This document shows, one piece after another, positions 55,175-58,458 of a stretch of DNA of 58,458 bases. The notes under the pieces are model-generated. The model was not told the origin of the DNA, did no database searches, and saw only the letters and a program-made list of their open reading frames with translations. The stretch is taken from NCBI GenBank assembly GCA_902576815.1, contig CACGWQ010000007.1, positions 1 to 58,458 on the forward strand, written 5' to 3'. This DNA is from an uncultured Pelagibacteraceae bacterium (GTDB lineage: Bacteria > Pseudomonadota > Alphaproteobacteria > Pelagibacterales > Pelagibacteraceae). The position numbers were made by a program, and so were the translations under genes. Every line of letters starts with the position of its first letter. Positions within the stretch are counted from its first letter, which is position 1.

Positions 55175-56617
55175 TCAGGTTTTGAGACCCATATGGGTGT
55201 ACTTTATATTAAGGTAATCTTTTATAGCCATAGATCCACCTTCACGACCATAACCGGTTTGTTTTATTCCACCGAATGGAGCTTCAGCAACCGCAACAGC
55301 CGCTGTATTTACTGCAACACAACCCGTTTCCATCATCTCTGATGCTCTATTAGCTTTGTCCATTGAGTTTGTATATAAATAGCTACAAAGTCCTAGGTCG
55401 TTATTATTTGCTCTCTCTACTACTTCGTCAAAATCCTTGAAAGTTAAAACAGGTACTAAGGGACCAAAAGGTTCTTCTTTCATAATTGTAAAATTATCCT
55501 GCACATCATCAAATACGGTTGGTTCAAAATAATAACCTTTATTAAATCCTGAAGGTCTACCCCCACCTAAAACAACTTTTGCGCCTTCACTCTTTGTCGT
55601 TTCGACTAATTTTTCAATTTCTTCCAAACGTTTTGCTGTTGTTAAAGGTCCTAAGTCAGTGCCTTCATCCATTCCATTTCCAATTTTTAATTTTTTTGCT
55701 CTATCTACAAAAGCATTTACAAATTCTTCTTTTCTTGTTTCTTGAATGTAAAACCTATTTGGAGATATACAAACTTGACCATTGTTACGAAATTTTGCTG
55801 TTATTGCCATATCTGCAACTTTATTCATGTCAACATCATCAAATACTATAAATGGAGAATGGCCACTTAATTCCATTGTAACTCTTTGAACTTTATCAGC
55901 AGCTTTTTTAAGAATTAATTTTCCAACACGTGTTGAGCCGGTTATAGAAACTTTTTTTATTATATCTGACTCAAGTAATTCATTTGATATTTCAGCTGGG
56001 TCTCCAGATAATAAATTGACTACTCCATCAGGAACTCCAGCATCTTTACAAATATTTACAAGTTCCATAACTGCTCCAGGTGTAATTACATCTGGCTTAC
56101 ATATAACTGAGCAACCAGCAGCTAGTGCAGTTGAAATTTTTCTAGATGCTAAAACTATTGGAAAATTCCATGGCACAAGTGCTGCTACAACACCTACTGG
56201 CTGATAGTAAACATGAACTCTTGTTTCTGGAAATCTACTTTGTAATGTTTCACCATAAATTCTCTTGGTTTCTTCTGCATTCCATTCAAATATATCTGCT
56301 CCACCACCAACTTCTCCAATTGCTTCTTTAAGAGGTTTTCCAACTTCAAGTGTAAGCCATTTAGCCAATACATCTTTTCTTTCACGCATTAAATCTGCAA
56401 TTTTTCTTATTACATAAGACCTTTGCCACGGAGTAGTATTTTTCCAAGTTTCGAGTCCTTTCTCTGCTGATTTTAATGCTTTTTGAACGTCAACAGACGA
56501 TGCTTTTGATGCTTCTCCTAAAACTTCTTCAGTTGCTGGATTGATAACTTTATAAGTTTCTTTTTTTTCTGCTTGTTGCCATTGACCATCAATGAATTGA
56601 CCAAAATTGCTATACAT
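55175..56617 (-). CDS. NAD(P)-dependent aldehyde dehydrogenase (succinate-semialdehyde type)
   Basis: A 480-residue aldehyde dehydrogenase with Asn151 (PWNFP), Glu249 (MELSGHSPF) and catalytic Cys283 (NNGQVCISPNRFYI). Overall it reads like the GabD/succinate-semialdehyde group (GQFIDGQW, then NPATEEVLGEASKAS). It does not look like IolA, whose Cys region and CoA dependence differ. With HpcH/HpaI aldolase immediately downstream, an aldehyde from aldol cleavage is a plausible substrate. It is divergent from iolD over 52 bp. Confidence 0.92.
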   Translation of the reverse strand: MYSNFGQFIDGQWQQAEKKETYKVINPATEEVLGEASKASSVDVQKALKSAEKGLETWKNTTPWQRSYVIRKIADLMRERKDVLAKWLTLEVGKPLKEAIGEVGGGADIFEWNAEETKRIYGETLQSRFPETRVHVYYQPVGVVAALVPWNFPIVLASRKISTALAAGCSVICKPDVITPGAVMELVNICKDAGVPDGVVNLLSGDPAEISNELLESDIIKKVSITGSTRVGKLILKKAADKVQRVTMELSGHSPFIVFDDVDMNKVADMAITAKFRNNGQVCISPNRFYIQETRKEEFVNAFVDRAKKLKIGNGMDEGTDLGPLTTAKRLEEIEKLVETTKSEGAKVVLGGGRPSGFNKGYYFEPTVFDDVQDNFTIMKEEPFGPLVPVLTFKDFDEVVERANNNDLGLCSYLYTNSMDKANRASEMMETGCVAVNTAAVAVAEAPFGGIKQTGYGREGGSMAIKDYLNIKYTHMGLKT

Positions 56618-56669
56618 ATTTTTTAAATTGTGTTTAATTATTAAAAGTTAAAGATATATATATAGAATA

Positions 56670-58458
56670 ATGAAAAAAATAAAGCTCACTTGTGCACATG
56701 CAATAATAAAACATCTTATTGCTCAAAAAATTTTAATAGATGGTAAAAAAGAGCAGTTATTTGCTGGAGCTTTTGGTATTTTTGGACATGGCAATGTTGC
56801 CTGTTTAGGACAAGCTCTACAAGAAAATCAAGATAAATTACCAACTTATAGAGGGCATCATGAGCAAAATATGGCTCTGACTGGAATAGCATATGCTAGA
56901 GCTAAAAGAAGAAAACAATTTTTTGTTGCAACTAGTTCAGTTGGACCAGGATCTACAAATATGGTTACAGCCTCGGCTGTTGCTATGAGCAATAGACTTC
57001 CAATTTTATTTTTACCTGGAGATACATATGCAAACAGAATGCCTGACCCGGTTCTACAACAAGTTGAGCATTTTAATAATCCTGGCATTACTCAGAACGA
57101 TGCTTTCAAACCAGTAACAAAATATTTTGATAGAATTACAAGACCAGAACAAATCTTACAAACATTACCTCAAGCAATCCAAATAATGTTAGATCCAGCA
57201 GATTGCGGACCAGCTTGCTTATCATTATCACAAGATGTCCAAGGTGAAACATATGAATATCCTGAGGAATTTTTTAAAGAGAGAGTTCATAATATTAGAC
57301 GACCAAGACCTGATGATTTTCAAATAAAACAAGCAGCTGAGCAAATTAAAAAATCTAAAAATCCTTTATTGATTTCAGGTGGAGGGGTTTTCTACTCTGA
57401 TGCAATGGAAGATCTAAGTAATTTTGCAATTAAACACAATATACCAGTCACACAAACAGTTATGGGTTACTCTACTATGAAGAGAGATCATTCTCATTTT
57501 TTAGGTCCAATAGGTGGTCTTGGTGGCAAAGCAGCAAATAATTTAGCAAAACAAACTGACCTAGCTATTGCTGTTGGAACAAAGTTAGCTGATTTCACAA
57601 CTGGTTCGTGGGCAAATTTTGAGAACCCAGACTTTTCACTTGTTAGTGTTAATGTCTCTAGATTTGATGCTAGCAAACATTTGGCGCAATCAGTAATAGG
57701 TGATGCAAAAGTAAGCTTACAAGAGCTATCAAATGCTTTGGGAGATTGGAAAGCACCTGATGAATGGCATAAAAAATCAAGAGATGAATTAAAAAATTGG
57801 AATGATTATGTAGATAAAGAAAGCGGTCCAACTAATCAAGAACTACCTAGTTATGCACACGCTGTAGGAGCAATATATCGTAATTCAGATCCAACAGACA
57901 TTGCTGTTACTGCAGCAGGTGGATTGGTTGGAGAAGTTGTACAAATTTGGAGGCCAAAAGAATTAAATACACATGAAACCGAATGGGGTTTTAGCTGTAT
58001 GAGTTATGAAATTTCTGGTGCATTAGGAGTTAAAATGGCAAACCCAGATAAAGAAGTAATAGCTTTTGTAGGAGATGGATCTTATTTACTTTTTAATTCA
58101 GATATTTATTCATCAGTTATAACAAATAATAAATTAATAATAGTTTTATGTGATAATGGAGGCCATGCCGTTATTAACAGGCTACAATTGTTTAAAGGTG
58201 GAAAAGAATTTAATTGTCTATTTAATAGTTCAAAAGCTCCAAATCTAGTCCCTGTTAATTTTGCTAAACATGCAGAGAGCATGGGTGCAAAATCTGAGGA
58301 GGTATCATCTATTTCTGAATTAGAGGAAGCATTTAAAAGAGCTAAAAAATCTGATGTGACTTACTTAATTTCAATAAAAACTCATTCTTATGAGTGGCTA
58401 GAAGGTTCTGCTTACTGGGAAAGTCCTACTTTAGAAATGCCATCAACAAAAGAAAATG
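56670..58458 (+). CDS. iolD: Trihydroxycyclohexane-1,2-dione hydrolase IolD (cut by window edge)
   Basis: IolD is the thiamine diphosphate-dependent enzyme that opens the inositol ring to 5-deoxy-D-glucuronate. The open frame runs 596 codons from ATG 56670 to the window end. It contains RGHHEQNMALTGIAYARA with the catalytic Glu, PVLQQVEHFNNPGITQNDAF, and the ThDP/metal motif GDGSYLLFNSDIYSS...NNKLIIVLCDNGGHAVIN. The C-terminus lies outside. The 52-bp gap before it is divergent from the aldehyde dehydrogenase gene. Confidence 0.93.
   Translation, partial: MKKIKLTCAHAIIKHLIAQKILIDGKKEQLFAGAFGIFGHGNVACLGQALQENQDKLPTYRGHHEQNMALTGIAYARAKRRKQFFVATSSVGPGSTNMVTASAVAMSNRLPILFLPGDTYANRMPDPVLQQVEHFNNPGITQNDAFKPVTKYFDRITRPEQILQTLPQAIQIMLDPADCGPACLSLSQDVQGETYEYPEEFFKERVHNIRRPRPDDFQIKQAAEQIKKSKNPLLISGGGVFYSDAMEDLSNFAIKHNIPVTQTVMGYSTMKRDHSHFLGPIGGLGGKAANNLAKQTDLAIAVGTKLADFTTGSWANFENPDFSLVSVNVSRFDASKHLAQSVIGDAKVSLQELSNALGDWKAPDEWHKKSRDELKNWNDYVDKESGPTNQELPSYAHAVGAIYRNSDPTDIAVTAAGGLVGEVVQIWRPKELNTHETEWGFSCMSYEISGALGVKMANPDKEVIAFVGDGSYLLFNSDIYSSVITNNKLIIVLCDNGGHAVINRLQLFKGGKEFNCLFNSSKAPNLVPVNFAKHAESMGAKSEEVSSISELEEAFKRAKKSDVTYLISIKTHSYEWLEGSAYWESPTLEMPSTKEN

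Noticed and set aside
1..58458. tRNA, rRNA, CRISPR arrays, insertion sequences or prophage
   Set aside because: No candidate structure, repeat array or transposase/integrase motif was seen, and gaps are too short for most of them.

Overview
The window is about 58 kb of a very AT-rich, densely packed bacterial chromosome. Gene content and order point to an alphaproteobacterium of the SAR11 group (Pelagibacterales). Supporting features are the lptF-lptG-lptD-surA-pdxA-rsmA block next to gmk, an NDUFA12-type complex I protein followed by a DUF2155 protein, split accB/accC, AGA-dominated arginine codons, gaps mostly under 100 bp, and many 1-25 bp gene overlaps. I saw no rRNA, tRNA, CRISPR array, insertion sequence or prophage. 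No stretch over 300 bases lacks a gene; the largest gap is about 173 bp, at 41940-42112.

Layout. 1-5700: an RND/MMPL exporter cut by the window edge, dnaB, then rplI-rpsR-rpsF on the minus strand, facing fabD-fabG-acpP-gmk on the plus strand. 5674-12951: the minus-strand outer-membrane biogenesis operon lptF-lptG-lptD-surA-pdxA-rsmA. 13006-19930: pepA-ndk, purM-purN, and DUF2066-hda-aspS. 19931-26540: an NrdJ C-terminal-like TSCPD protein, NDUFA12, DUF2155, accB-accC, aroQ, thiS-thiG and an RNase E/G. 26627-35659: PBP1A, prfB with its programmed frameshift, a large AsmA-like protein, tyrS, anmK and a hydrolase. 35737-41939: a complete SUF operon (iscR-sufB-C-D-S-U-T-A) behind a near-consensus IscR type 1 site. 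42113-46791: glnA, a YbaK-type deacylase, two EamA transporters and a homocysteine methyltransferase homologue.

46815-58458 is the accessory, catabolic part. It holds a sugar-type ABC importer (ATPase, permease, binding protein), myo-inositol dehydrogenase (iolG), a second Gfo/Idh/MocA oxidoreductase, inosose dehydratase (iolE), a pilin-like small protein, a D-2-hydroxyacid dehydrogenase, an HpcH/HpaI aldolase, an aldehyde dehydrogenase, and iolD cut by the right edge. IolG, IolE and IolD catalyse the first three steps of myo-inositol degradation, so the importer most likely carries inositol or a related cyclitol. The aldolase, hydroxyacid dehydrogenase and aldehyde dehydrogenase are not classical Iol enzymes, and iolB, iolC and iolJ are not in view. 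This is the part of the window most likely to hold something not yet described.

Regulatory DNA that can be read directly: the prfB frameshift site, the IscR operator and promoter, an intrinsic terminator between the binding-protein and permease genes, a perfect 20-bp palindrome ahead of the NDUFA12 gene, and a 16-bp palindrome ahead of the binding-protein gene.
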